IMG/VR virus record: IMGVR_UViG_3300043539_000897
Span: 62,001 to 126,000 of that record
From: a virus
Strand: one strand, 5' to 3'
DNA: 64,000 bases
The stretch's first letter is position 1; every line of letters begins with the position of its first letter. This document shows, piece after piece, positions 46,438 to 56,451 of this stretch. A model generated the notes under the pieces. That model saw nothing but the letters and a program-made list of their open reading frames with translations. It made no database searches and was not told where the DNA came from. A program made the position numbers and the translations under genes.

Positions 46438-46446
46438 CTATTTATA
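46438..46446 (+). promoter_or_regulatory. late-type promoter motif
   Basis: CTATTTATA, 4 bases before the ATG at 46451. Confidence 0.5.
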
Positions 46447-46450
46447 ACAA

Positions 46451-47563
46451 ATGGCAGTATATAAAATCTTCCCGGAGAAAGACGCTACCCTGTATAGTGA
46501 ATACCCGAATATGAATTCTGGTATCGATGAAATCATTGAAGCAACCACCGGTACTGCAGTAGATGGAAGTACAGCAACAGTAAGCCGTTTTGTAGTTAAG
46601 TACAATCAATCTGAACTTCAAGATGTAATTGCTAATAAAGCAACCGGGTCAATTGCAGCATATTTAAGAGTTTCCATGGCAAAAGTCGAAGGACTGGGTC
46701 AAGAAACAACTTTATTTTGTCACCCAATATCTGGGTCATGGCAGAATGGAACAGGTAAATACCAAGACAGTCCAGCTACAACTAACGGAGTAAGTTGGAA
46801 TTCTAGAATAACGTCAGGTTCTGGAAACTGGCTGACAGCAGGCTTTGGAACATCTGGAGCTACAGCTTCATTCTCAGCATCAAATCCCGGAGGCGGCAAC
46901 TGGTATACAAGTTCAGTATATGCACAAAGTGCTTCTTACCAATATAGAAGTGATTTTGATATCCTACTAAACACAACGAACACAGTAGTAGCTTGGTATA
47001 CAGGTTCACTCACTAACGATGGATTTATTATTAAGCAAGCTGATTCTGCAGAATTCTCAACAGACCCTACTAAGAAGGTTGAATTTAAATACTTCTCAGT
47101 AGATACAAATACAATATACCCACCACAATTAGAGATTAGATGGGATGATTACTACTTTAATACTGGATCCTCTACACAGACAATCTTAACAGATCCAGAT
47201 ATAGTTACAACCCTTCCCAATAATACAGGAACATACTATTCGGGATCTATACAGAGATTTAGAGTTAACGCAAGACCACAATTCCCACCTAGAACATTTA
47301 CAACAGGTTCTTTTTATACAGTAAACTACTATCTGCCAACAGCTTCTTTCTGGTCTATAAAAGATTTAGATACAAATGAAGTTGTAATTGACTTCGATAG
47401 TACCTATACTAAGATTAGTGCTGACTCTAACAGTAATTACTTTGATGTGTACATGACTGGTTTAGAACCTGAAAGGTATTATCAAATACTGCTTAAAACA
47501 CGTATTGACGGTGCTACGAAGATATTAGATGAAAAGTATTACTTTAAAGTTGTAAATGGATAA
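46451..47563 (+). CDS. baseplate or tail structural protein
   Basis: A 370-residue protein, beta-rich and with Gly/Ser/Thr/Asn-rich surface loops. It starts MAVYKIFPEKDATLYSEYPN, similar to DNRLRE-type beta-sandwich domains, and has PPQLEIRWDDYYFNTGSS in the middle and a C-terminal fibronectin-like DVYMTGLEPERYYQILLKT. The position after gp6-like suggests a wedge or tail-fibre attachment component. Exact T4 counterpart unclear. Confidence 0.62.
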   Translation: MAVYKIFPEKDATLYSEYPNMNSGIDEIIEATTGTAVDGSTATVSRFVVKYNQSELQDVIANKATGSIAAYLRVSMAKVEGLGQETTLFCHPISGSWQNGTGKYQDSPATTNGVSWNSRITSGSGNWLTAGFGTSGATASFSASNPGGGNWYTSSVYAQSASYQYRSDFDILLNTTNTVVAWYTGSLTNDGFIIKQADSAEFSTDPTKKVEFKYFSVDTNTIYPPQLEIRWDDYYFNTGSSTQTILTDPDIVTTLPNNTGTYYSGSIQRFRVNARPQFPPRTFTTGSFYTVNYYLPTASFWSIKDLDTNEVVIDFDSTYTKISADSNSNYFDVYMTGLEPERYYQILLKTRIDGATKILDEKYYFKVVNG

Positions 47564-47919
47564 TGAGTTCGGTAGTTGATTTAAGCAAACAGGTATTTGA
47601 AAAACAGCAATACCAGCAAGTTATTGATACTTCATTTACACAGCTTACGCTAGGAGGTATCTCACCAACAGCCACTACTGCTACACCCATACCTACTGTT
47701 CAAGAATTTTTTGATAACTACGCACAGCTATTCTACCAAATACCGAAAACAGGTGAGACAAACTCTCATCAATATTTAGTAAATCAGAGTAGTGCATACA
47801 TAGGTGGGGAAGGTACTAATGAAGAGGTAACCGCATTACTTGTAGAAGTTACAGCTTTAAGAGAAGAAAACTTACAATTGCAACAACAACTAGTAGATAT
47901 AAAGCCGATTAATGGATAA
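47563..47919 (+). CDS. small structural protein with coiled-coil end
   Basis: A 118-residue protein: a Ser/Thr/Gln-rich N-terminus and a C-terminal coiled coil (VTALLVEVTALREENLQLQQ). Overlaps both neighbours. It could bridge the 370-residue protein and the giant protein that follows. Confidence 0.6.
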   Translation: MSSVVDLSKQVFEKQQYQQVIDTSFTQLTLGGISPTATTATPIPTVQEFFDNYAQLFYQIPKTGETNSHQYLVNQSSAYIGGEGTNEEVTALLVEVTALREENLQLQQQLVDIKPING

Positions 47920-50900
47920 GCAGATATACATACAGGATGTACCCTTAATTGAACTTGGTGGGCAGACTTATACTCCGTCTGATGATTCGCTTATTGCTTC
48001 CTTTAATGCAGACATAACATTTAATAGCTCTACAGACTATATTGAGTATTATGTTTACAATGCCAATAAGCAAATAATTGACACTGTAGAGAAATTACCA
48101 AGCTTTGCAATCTACGGAGAAGATTTAAGTATTAGCCCAGAAAAAGATTTAGAGAGTAGGGCATACCAAGAAGGACAATACTACACAGTTTACAACTTTT
48201 TAAGACCGCTACTATCTTCAAGCATATTAGAAGCATACTATATTTCTGAAATATCAACAGACAGAACTGAAATTAGACTTGCTAGCACAGATGTAATAGC
48301 TGGCGATATAGTTGATTCAACTGTAGCGTTAAAAACTTCAATAGAAACAACTCCATACCAGAGAGATTTTAATTTAAATTTTGGAGCGAACAACTTAATC
48401 ATAGCAAACAACGTTTTACTTGATGATACTGATCCAAACAACGTCACTGTTCTAGTTAAACTTTACGAACCACTTCCCTCTCAGTTTGATATTCAATCAA
48501 AATGTTGGGGTGTAGAAAAAATTGCAGAATCAAAAGCATACCTAATAAACATTAAGACAACTTATAATCCTGAAGATAATACAATTAAATTAAGAGGTCC
48601 TAATGTCAGTTTACAAGTAAGTTCTGAATTAAACAAGACAACAGAATATCAAAACACACAAGGATTAAATGATTCAGATAACTCTGCTTTAACGTATCAA
48701 TTAAACAGTCTACTCGCTGAATCCGGTATAGAACTTAACATTGACTACAGTAGTTACGGTAATTTTGTATTTTTCTCTAGTGCACAAACTAGATTAGAAA
48801 ACTTTTATTATAAGTTAGGTCTAATTGAAGAATATACTGTTAGCGGTAGCTACGGAAGTACCTCTAACGCCTATTACAATTCTGCAAGTGTTAGTCACTG
48901 GGATTCAAAAATAAAAGAAGTTATAACTAATTTCGACGGTTACGAATACTACCTCTACTACGAATCTGGAAGTACAGCATGGCCTAAAACAAACAGTGTA
49001 CCCCCTTATACAAATACTGGAACAACATCAGTATTGGGGCTAAATTGGTTTACAGCACAATCAACAATTGCGCAAGATTTTGACGAAAACAATAAAGACG
49101 GTCTCGTAAGCTCTATACCACTTTATATTAGAGAAGACCCTGCTAATACTAGCTTTGAACTTTTTGTTGAAATGGTCGGGCAACATTTTGATAGTATTTG
49201 GGTTTATACTCAAGCAGTTACTCAGAAGTACAGCTCTGATAACCGAGTAGACTCAGGATTATCAAAAGATTTAGTAGGAACAGCTTTAAAAGATTTCGGT
49301 ATTAAGCTATATCAGAACAACTTTACATCTGATAATTTATACAATACTTACTTAGGGTATACACCTTCAGGAAGTCTATTACCTTATACCGGACAAGAAC
49401 TTATAACAACCTATGTAACAGCTTCTGCAACCGGATCTTTAATTCCATTAGATAATCTTTCATCAGAGGTTTATAAGAGACTTTACCACAACTTACCCTA
49501 CCTTTTAAAGAAAAAAGGAACAGTTGAGGGATTAAATACATTAATTACAACGTTCGGTATTCCAGATACTATACTAAGGGTTTATGAGTACGGAGGAAAA
49601 GATAAAGCGTTAAATACTTGGGACCAGTGGCAGAATGAGTACGATTATGCTTTTGATACAAAAGGTACAAATTACGTAACATCTTCTTTTGTTATAAATT
49701 CTAACTGGAATGCAGACAATAACAGACCTCAAGCTGTAGAGCTTCGATTTCAAACCAGAGGTATTTCAATTGATACTGGGTATTATTCTCAAAGCTTATG
49801 GTCTACCGATTCTGGATCTGCCTTAATACTTAAGTACAGTGGGTCTAATAATACATCAGGGTCATATACCGGTTCAGTAGTTAGTCCTTACAGTCAGTAC
49901 GGAACATTAGAATTCTACCCAGACACTACCAACACTACTGCAACAGCAAGTATATACTTACCATACTTTAACGAAGGTTGGTGGTCTGTATTGATAAACA
50001 AATCGGGGAGTAGTGGATTTACGGTATATGCAAAAAATAACCTTTACCAAGGTCAAGATGGAAATACTTTAGGATTCCAAGGCAGTTCTTCAATAAGCTT
50101 ATCAAACAACTGGAATATAAGCACAAGATCCTACTTCGGATCAGCATCATTCAGTGCTAAAGTATTCTCAGGATCTCTACAAGAGGTAAGATACTATAAA
50201 GGAGCCTTAAGTGAAAGTTCATTTAACGATTACGTAATGAACGCTTCTTCAATAGAAGGTAATAGTATAAACTCAGCACCAGATCAACTAGTCTTTAGAG
50301 CAACCCTAGGAGGAGAGCTTTATACTAGTTCAATCTCAATACATCCTAAAGTTACAGGAAGTCAAGCAACAACATCCTCATTTTCAGGGACAAGCAATTA
50401 TTACTATATAAACACCCCAGTATTTGTACCGAATAGAGAAATTACATTTTACGACCAACCAGCAGTTGGAATTAAAAATGCAGTCTCTAATAAAATCAAA
50501 GTTGGTACTACAGACGTATACGGAACAGTCTTATCAGGACTAAATACCATACAGCAGAACTACGTAGTAAGTCAAAGCTACACCAGGGATGTAAATTACT
50601 TAGAGGTAGGTTTTTCTCCTCAAAATGAAATTAACGAAGATATTAATTCGCAGATTGGATACTTTAACATCGGAGAGTACATTGGAGATCCAAGAAGATT
50701 CTCAGATGATAATTACAAATACCCAGCATTAGATGAGCTAAGCACAGAGTACTTTAAAAAGTATACAGCTTCATATAACTACAATGATTACCTTAGATTA
50801 ATTAAGTTTTTTGATAATTCGTTATTTAAATTAATAAAAGACTTTATTCCTGCTAGAACAGGAGCTGCGACCGGTGCAATTGTTAAACAGCATTTACTTG

Positions 50901-52375
50901 AAAGGAACAGACAAAGACCTGCTCAAGTAGAATATACTCAACCTGAATATACAGCCTCAGTTACATCTGTAGCAAGAGACTATCAAACAGGGTCTATAGG
51001 GGTTTTCACAGGCGGTGCCGGTGGATCAGTTAACAGCTTAACAACTACAGCACAAGCATGGAGCTCTTCTATTCTAACCAAAGCAGGGATTGTATCCGGA
51101 ATAAATTCATCACAATATGAATTCTTTAACGGACAGTATTCCGGTTCAACTTTATACCCACAATTACATTACCAATTAAACACGACACCGTTACTAAATA
51201 ACGTTAGTGGTAGTAGATTGTCGACCGTTTATGAAGACGTAGATTATGGAACAGATGGATCAAATCCAGTTAACCAAGCTCTTATTCTCTCTGGAAGCGC
51301 ATACCCTGCTTCTGTTCAAGATTCGAACTACTCTTCTGGAAGTGCATGGAGTAACACTAGATACGCAGGGGTTAAGTTAAATAGTAAACTATACAACAAA
51401 TACACACCCGGAGATGTTTCTTACGGACAAACAGCTGTTATTGATAACTACTGCAACTACATTGCACAGTTTGACTGGATAGGAGGGTCAGATCCACAAT
51501 ACCCAGGAGGGGGTAACGTTCATATTATTAATTTAATTAACATAGACGGAACCGTAATTGGATTAGATGGAAGTAACAGTAACCTAAATACAGTAGAGCA
51601 GATCTTTAAGCAAGGTGATCTAGCAACAGCTTACATTTCATCTTATAGCTCTAACCAGTCTGTAGGTACTGTTGAGATTGAAATAGGAGGAGGTCTTTAC
51701 CAGACGATATTCTATAATTCAGGATCAAACACCGCCCAATATACTATAAAGTGGAAAAACGATCTTCTTGCAACTACTAAAACACCAGTCTACTTCTTTA
51801 CCGGATCTACAACCGCAACTACGTTAACCGACAATAATCAGAATTGGCTATATCCATTCCTTACTAGTAGTGATGTAAATCTAGGAGAAGTAGAATACCT
51901 TAAACCAGATTCTGCAGACCAAAACTTCTTTTTCTTTAATAAGACCACAGGTACATATCCAGTAACAACCGATACTAACCGAGGTGCAACATTATATAAA
52001 GATACATTGCTACCGTTAAAGTATGGAGATTATATTAGATTTGGCACAACTGGATCTATACAAGATGATAGCGGATCTCTTGACGGTAGTTTCACAGGTC
52101 TTGCCTTAACTGCTATTAGAACTTTAACCTACACAACCTCCAGTGCTACAAGCAGTCTTGAAATAACACCGACAGTAGTTGGAGGTAGCATGCTATTTGG
52201 AGCAACTAGTAATCTAAATCAGAACTACAGAGTATTCAGGAAGATACCAAACGAAACTTTCGTATTAGTAAAGAACAAACCTATTTATGCAGGAGGCGGT
52301 TTACTAATACCTGCAAACTTCAATCCAAACTATAATCCACTAGATGTTGCTAGCAAAGCTGGCATAACATTATAA
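47912..52375 (+). CDS. giant baseplate/tail protein with LamG-like domain
   Basis: A 1487-residue protein, the largest in the window. N-terminus (IYIQDVPLIELGGQTYTPSD) is followed by a long beta-rich series. Residues about 330-470 have a helical wedge-like part (EDPANTSFELFVEMVGQHFD, LVGTALKDFGIKLYQ). Residues about 630-790 resemble a concanavalin/LamG sandwich: PYFNEGWWSVLINKSGSSGF and FSAKVFSGSLQEVRYYKGAL. The C-terminal half is Gly/Ser/Thr-rich. In T4-like order it may stand for gp7 (about 1000 residues) with an added carbohydrate-binding domain. Gene recognition relies on size and context. Confidence 0.65.
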   Translation: MDKQIYIQDVPLIELGGQTYTPSDDSLIASFNADITFNSSTDYIEYYVYNANKQIIDTVEKLPSFAIYGEDLSISPEKDLESRAYQEGQYYTVYNFLRPLLSSSILEAYYISEISTDRTEIRLASTDVIAGDIVDSTVALKTSIETTPYQRDFNLNFGANNLIIANNVLLDDTDPNNVTVLVKLYEPLPSQFDIQSKCWGVEKIAESKAYLINIKTTYNPEDNTIKLRGPNVSLQVSSELNKTTEYQNTQGLNDSDNSALTYQLNSLLAESGIELNIDYSSYGNFVFFSSAQTRLENFYYKLGLIEEYTVSGSYGSTSNAYYNSASVSHWDSKIKEVITNFDGYEYYLYYESGSTAWPKTNSVPPYTNTGTTSVLGLNWFTAQSTIAQDFDENNKDGLVSSIPLYIREDPANTSFELFVEMVGQHFDSIWVYTQAVTQKYSSDNRVDSGLSKDLVGTALKDFGIKLYQNNFTSDNLYNTYLGYTPSGSLLPYTGQELITTYVTASATGSLIPLDNLSSEVYKRLYHNLPYLLKKKGTVEGLNTLITTFGIPDTILRVYEYGGKDKALNTWDQWQNEYDYAFDTKGTNYVTSSFVINSNWNADNNRPQAVELRFQTRGISIDTGYYSQSLWSTDSGSALILKYSGSNNTSGSYTGSVVSPYSQYGTLEFYPDTTNTTATASIYLPYFNEGWWSVLINKSGSSGFTVYAKNNLYQGQDGNTLGFQGSSSISLSNNWNISTRSYFGSASFSAKVFSGSLQEVRYYKGALSESSFNDYVMNASSIEGNSINSAPDQLVFRATLGGELYTSSISIHPKVTGSQATTSSFSGTSNYYYINTPVFVPNREITFYDQPAVGIKNAVSNKIKVGTTDVYGTVLSGLNTIQQNYVVSQSYTRDVNYLEVGFSPQNEINEDINSQIGYFNIGEYIGDPRRFSDDNYKYPALDELSTEYFKKYTASYNYNDYLRLIKFFDNSLFKLIKDFIPARTGAATGAIVKQHLLERNRQRPAQVEYTQPEYTASVTSVARDYQTGSIGVFTGGAGGSVNSLTTTAQAWSSSILTKAGIVSGINSSQYEFFNGQYSGSTLYPQLHYQLNTTPLLNNVSGSRLSTVYEDVDYGTDGSNPVNQALILSGSAYPASVQDSNYSSGSAWSNTRYAGVKLNSKLYNKYTPGDVSYGQTAVIDNYCNYIAQFDWIGGSDPQYPGGGNVHIINLINIDGTVIGLDGSNSNLNTVEQIFKQGDLATAYISSYSSNQSVGTVEIEIGGGLYQTIFYNSGSNTAQYTIKWKNDLLATTKTPVYFFTGSTTATTLTDNNQNWLYPFLTSSDVNLGEVEYLKPDSADQNFFFFNKTTGTYPVTTDTNRGATLYKDTLLPLKYGDYIRFGTTGSIQDDSGSLDGSFTGLALTAIRTLTYTTSSATSSLEITPTVVGGSMLFGATSNLNQNYRVFRKIPNETFVLVKNKPIYAGGGLLIPANFNPNYNPLDVASKAGITL

Positions 52376-52391
52376 AAGTTCATTAAATTAC

Positions 52392-52400
52392 ATATTTATA
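52392..52400 (+). promoter_or_regulatory. late-type promoter motif, variant
   Basis: ATATTTATA, 13 bases before the ATG at 52414. Confidence 0.4.
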
Positions 52401-52413
52401 ATAAAAATACTAA

Positions 52414-53070
52414 ATGGGATACTTATCTAATACCGTAGTTACAGTTGATGCAATCTTAACTAAAAAGGGAAGAGAGCTTCTTGCAAGAGGAGATGGTTCT
52501 TTTAGAATCACACAATTTGCATTATCTGACGACGAAATTGACTACACACTGTACAATCCAACACAACCCTCTGGGTCTGCTTTTTACGGAGAAGCTATTG
52601 AAAATATGCCTCTGCTTGAAGCATTTCCCGACGAGACTCAAATTATGAAATATAAGTTGGTAACTCTACCAAGAGGTACTGCTAAGATGCCTGTTCTAGA
52701 TATCGGATACTCTGCAATTACTATTAAACAAGGTGCAGGTTTAGCAATTACTCCTCAGACTTTAAATTACCTATCTCAGACTGCTCTTTACGAGTCTTCT
52801 GGATACACGTTCACGATTTCTGATGTTAGATTGTTTAATACTTTCAACGGTGTAGGTATCAATACCCCAGACGTTCAAGCTTTAAACCAAACTACTACAA
52901 TCGGTACCACAGTATCCAAGACAGTGATCGGAACCACATTAAACTTAAGTGCAACTACAATTAATACATTGTTCGGATCAAATACTTCATTATCAGCTAC
53001 CTTGCAGGTGATTGGTAGAGATTCTGGTGCAAGACTTCAAATCCCCGTAACTGTTACCAAAACAAGCTAA
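52414..53070 (+). CDS. tail/baseplate structural protein
   Basis: A 218-residue protein. The start MGYLSNTVVTVDAILTKKGR followed by ELLARGDGSFRITQFALSDD is familiar from T4-like phages of several hosts as a virion structural protein. The rest is beta-rich with Thr/Ser loops and a C-terminal sandwich (ATLQVIGRDSGARLQIPVTV). No defined enzymatic part. Confidence 0.65.
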   Translation: MGYLSNTVVTVDAILTKKGRELLARGDGSFRITQFALSDDEIDYTLYNPTQPSGSAFYGEAIENMPLLEAFPDETQIMKYKLVTLPRGTAKMPVLDIGYSAITIKQGAGLAITPQTLNYLSQTALYESSGYTFTISDVRLFNTFNGVGINTPDVQALNQTTTIGTTVSKTVIGTTLNLSATTINTLFGSNTSLSATLQVIGRDSGARLQIPVTVTKTS

Positions 53071-53080
53071 GATATAAACT

Positions 53081-54076
53081 ATGTCATTTAAAAGATTAGA
53101 TCCAGAAGATTTCCTAGTTAGTATCGATTCGGTAACCGCTACTGCATGGTCTACTAACAACCCCACACTTACTACATTTTTCACCTCATCAACCGCTACT
53201 ACAAACGATAGCTATTATAAAAACGTATACCAAACCGGATCAACAGCATCAGGTTCTACAGTACAATTTGCAATCGCCTACGGTAATAGTAAAGGTTCCG
53301 GAAGTGCTAACTTTAATGATTTAGTACCCGGTGTATCTCCAACTAGAACTGTTTACGGGCAGTATAGAAACTTGGTTTACGGAGATGAAAATGCTCAATT
53401 TATTTTTGGAACAGTAACTGCTTCTGATTTCTGGGCAATCTCTATTGATAGAGCAAGGTACAAAGAGCATTTATTAAAAGGTACATTTAACATTAAACTA
53501 TCAGGTTCTACTGTATTACAACTTACAGATAACTCTGCAATGGTATCTACAGATACTTATTTAGATTGCGGAAGAGTTTACCAAATCATTTCTGGTTCAA
53601 ACGGAACTTCTTATAACGGAGGAACAGGTTATTCTGCTTCTTCTGGATCTTATGGATTATTCTTACCTGATATTGCTACAATCATTTTAAACCCGTTAGC
53701 CCTCTCACAATCAATTAATTTAAACCCTTCAAGATCATCAGACATTGATGGCGACAATACAGGGACCCTATTCAGAGCAATCTCCGGATCAGTAGCTGCC
53801 TCTTTCCAAGTAAATAGTGAAGAAACAGTATCATCTGATTACGTATTTGTAAGAGCTAGAAATGCTGAGTTTAACTACTCAGAAAATCCTTCATTTATTT
53901 CAGGATCAACAGGGGATGTTATTTACAGCGTATTTATTAATTCTCCTCAGACCTACATGACCACTGTAGGATTCTACAACGACACTAACGAATTACTTGC
54001 TGTAGCTAAACTATCTAAACCTCTAGTTAAAGACTTCACAAAAGAGTCTTTAGTAAGAGTTAAGCTTGACTTCTAA
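53081..54076 (+). CDS. virion structural protein, paralogue 1
   Basis: A 331-residue protein. Shares with the next gene a C-terminal block: NAEFNYSENPSFISGSTGDV, then TTVGFYNDTNELLAVAKLSK against FKCTFDPSEFNFSLNPSLIS and TTVGLYNENQDLIAVGKLAK. The EFN-S-NPS motif and the VAKLxKPL ending are typical of T4-like phage tail or neck structural proteins. The N-terminus FKRLDPEDFLVSIDSVTATA suggests a conserved opening with the next. Confidence 0.65.
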   Translation: MSFKRLDPEDFLVSIDSVTATAWSTNNPTLTTFFTSSTATTNDSYYKNVYQTGSTASGSTVQFAIAYGNSKGSGSANFNDLVPGVSPTRTVYGQYRNLVYGDENAQFIFGTVTASDFWAISIDRARYKEHLLKGTFNIKLSGSTVLQLTDNSAMVSTDTYLDCGRVYQIISGSNGTSYNGGTGYSASSGSYGLFLPDIATIILNPLALSQSINLNPSRSSDIDGDNTGTLFRAISGSVAASFQVNSEETVSSDYVFVRARNAEFNYSENPSFISGSTGDVIYSVFINSPQTYMTTVGFYNDTNELLAVAKLSKPLVKDFTKESLVRVKLDF

Positions 54077-54081
54077 AATGA

Positions 54082-55053
54082 ATGACTGCGTTCAAACAAC
54101 TACTAGCATCCGACATTATAGTCACGCCCTTTGAGGTAAACAAGTCTTTCCGATTCGTTGGAGCGGCTGAACTCACTGGTTCTGATGTTGGTATTGACAG
54201 GTTGTTAGGACAAAATATTCAAGGGTTATTTAACTTAAGCGAAAACACTACAGGTAATGTAGGAGTAGAGTATAAGCGATTAATCTACAACTCAATTAAA
54301 GAGCTTTACTATTCAAACTACCTAAGCTCTATTTATGGTGACCCAGTATCAGTTCCTTTTAACTTTCCAGGTTCAACCCCAGAAGGAAACGTGTTAATTG
54401 GTTCTGCTAGTTCTGCAGGAAGATACGAAAACTATTTAGAAACAACTTTAACATATGAAAGATACTATCCAACCTCTTCCAGTGCTGTTATAGGGGTAAT
54501 CTCAATACCTTCTAAATTATTTGGAGACACAATTCAACCCGGATCTTTTATAATAACCTCAGATTCTGGAAGTATTACTGATGATAGTAATGGAAACCTG
54601 TATTTTTCACTCGATGGAGAGTATTGCGGTAATATTATTTACCAACATGGATTAGCTATACTAACGAAAGATAACCAGGGAGGAGGTCCCTATTACGGAA
54701 GCGCTATTTACGGAGTCGATGTTTATGGAGGAGATGCGAATCCATTCATTCAGAATATAATACTATCCAACAATGTAACCTGTTCATTTAGCAGTTCATA
54801 CACACTTTACGAAACTCAATTTAAATGTACTTTTGATCCCTCAGAGTTTAACTTCTCACTAAACCCATCACTAATTTCAGGATCCTCTGGAAACGTTTAT
54901 GGCTTTGCAACAGGATCTTATTTTAACCCATACGTTACAACGGTTGGACTTTATAATGAAAATCAAGATCTAATTGCAGTCGGTAAGTTAGCGAAACCGC
55001 TGCCAAGTAATAATGTAACAGATACAACAATATTAATTAACATCGATAGATAA
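54082..55053 (+). CDS. virion structural protein, paralogue 2
   Basis: A 323-residue protein similar in layout to its upstream neighbour: FKQLLASDIIVTPFEVNKSF at the start, and a matching C-terminal domain. Another ATG 4 bases upstream is out of frame. The pair probably arose by duplication and may form two parts of the same virion layer. Confidence 0.65.
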   Translation: MTAFKQLLASDIIVTPFEVNKSFRFVGAAELTGSDVGIDRLLGQNIQGLFNLSENTTGNVGVEYKRLIYNSIKELYYSNYLSSIYGDPVSVPFNFPGSTPEGNVLIGSASSAGRYENYLETTLTYERYYPTSSSAVIGVISIPSKLFGDTIQPGSFIITSDSGSITDDSNGNLYFSLDGEYCGNIIYQHGLAILTKDNQGGGPYYGSAIYGVDVYGGDANPFIQNIILSNNVTCSFSSSYTLYETQFKCTFDPSEFNFSLNPSLISGSSGNVYGFATGSYFNPYVTTVGLYNENQDLIAVGKLAKPLPSNNVTDTTILINIDR

Positions 55054-55057
55054 AAAT

Positions 55058-55507
55058 ATGCCCAATTGGTTTTATGAAAATAAAGAAGTTACAGACGAAT
55101 ATCAATTTAACGAAAAAGCAGTCGGATTTGTTTACAGAATAACAAACATCGAGACTGATAAGTTTTATATTGGTAGAAAAGTATTTACTAATACACTGAC
55201 TAAAAGACTCACAAAGAAAGAAATTTCTGAACAGTCCGGCCCAGGGAGAAAGCCTACTAAAAAGAAAGTTAGTAAGGAATCTAATTGGAGAGAATATTGG
55301 GGTTCATGTAAGCCTCTACTTGCCGAAGTTAAGGAGATTGGCGAAGATAAATTTAAAAGAGAGATTTTAAAGTTGTGTTTCTCTAAAAAACAATTAACTT
55401 ATTATGAAATTGCTTACCAATGTAAATATGATGTACTTGAAACAAACTCATACAACGACAACGTTAATTCCAGATTTTTCCGAAAAGACTTGCTCTTACC
55501 CGATTAA
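55058..55507 (+). CDS. GIY-YIG-type endonuclease
   Basis: A 149-residue protein: GFVYRITNIETDKFYIGRKV carries the GIY-YIG-like strand pair (VYRIT and YIGRK), with ESNWREYWGSC and a Glu helix (REILKLCFSKKQLTYYEIAY) behind it. Related small GIY-YIG proteins are common in T4-like phages, sometimes inserted between structural genes as mobile nucleases. Position between late genes and primase supports either a homing nuclease or a genome-maintenance enzyme. Confidence 0.75.
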   Translation: MPNWFYENKEVTDEYQFNEKAVGFVYRITNIETDKFYIGRKVFTNTLTKRLTKKEISEQSGPGRKPTKKKVSKESNWREYWGSCKPLLAEVKEIGEDKFKREILKLCFSKKQLTYYEIAYQCKYDVLETNSYNDNVNSRFFRKDLLLPD

Positions 55508-55519
55508 GTTTATATATTC
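55490..55519 (+). promoter_or_regulatory. candidate promoter before the primase gene
   Basis: TTG at 55490, 20 bases, TATATTC; ATG at 55525. The -7 departs from TTTA so it is weaker evidence. Confidence 0.4.
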
Positions 55520-55524
55520 GGTTA

Positions 55525-56451
55525 ATGGTCAATCATCTACTAGTAAACCTAGTAAGTAGTGTTTTAGGAACGGGTAAACCTACATCGGGTACAAACTACT
55601 CGTACAACTGTCCATTCTGCAATCACTACAAGCCAAAATTAGAGATTAACTTTCAAGAAAACGAAGAAGGTGTTAATCACTGGCATTGCTGGGTTTGTAA
55701 TAAGAAAGGAAAAAAGCTAGTTAGTCTTTTCAAAGCAGTATCAGCTCCTGATCATAAGATTCAAGAACTTAAGAATTACGTTAAGATTTCCTACCAGGAA
55801 GAGCATGGAGTTAAAGTTGAAGCTTTAGCTTTACCTAAAGAATATAAAACCCTCCACGATGCCAGTAGTTCCGAAGTTACTGTACGTCAGGCATTAAGGT
55901 ACTTAAAGGAGAGAGGAATAACACCGACGGATATAAAAAGATACAGCTTAGGGTACTGTGAATCAGGTCGCTACAAGGATATGATTATTATCCCAAGCTA
56001 CGATGAAAATGGAGTACTAAACTACTTTGTAGGACGTAACTTCGGACCTGGCGATATAAAATACAAGAATCCACAAGCATCTAAAAATATTATTGGATTT
56101 GATTTACTTATAAACTGGGATAGTCCAATTATACTATGTGAAGGTACATTTGATGCAATGGCAATTAAGCGTAATGCAATTCCGCTACTAGGGAAGACAT
56201 TGCCGGAGAAACTTATGAAGAAGATTGTATCTTCTAGTGTTAAACAAATATTCATTGCATTAGATAATGATGCATTAAAGCAAGCAATACAGTACTGTGA
56301 GACCTTGCTAAACCATGGAAAAGAAGTATTTTTAGTAGATCTTAACGAAAAGGATCCGTCCGAGTTAGGGTTTGTTAATTTTGCAAAGTTATTACATAAA
56401 AGCACTCCCTTAACGCTTAGAACGTTGATGGAGAAAAAATTTGAATTATGA
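55525..56451 (+). CDS. DNA primase (zinc ribbon + Toprim)
   Basis: A 308-residue phage primase. The N-terminal zinc site is CPFC (29-32) and HWHCWVC (52-58). A Toprim domain follows: ILCEGTFDAMAIKRNAIPL near 204-222 (catalytic Glu) and FIALDNDALKQA near 243-254 (Asp pair). It makes RNA primers for lagging-strand synthesis, like T4 gp61. The overlap with the RecB-like nuclease gene (ATGA) suggests coupled replication genes. Confidence 0.88.
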   Translation: MVNHLLVNLVSSVLGTGKPTSGTNYSYNCPFCNHYKPKLEINFQENEEGVNHWHCWVCNKKGKKLVSLFKAVSAPDHKIQELKNYVKISYQEEHGVKVEALALPKEYKTLHDASSSEVTVRQALRYLKERGITPTDIKRYSLGYCESGRYKDMIIIPSYDENGVLNYFVGRNFGPGDIKYKNPQASKNIIGFDLLINWDSPIILCEGTFDAMAIKRNAIPLLGKTLPEKLMKKIVSSSVKQIFIALDNDALKQAIQYCETLLNHGKEVFLVDLNEKDPSELGFVNFAKLLHKSTPLTLRTLMEKKFEL

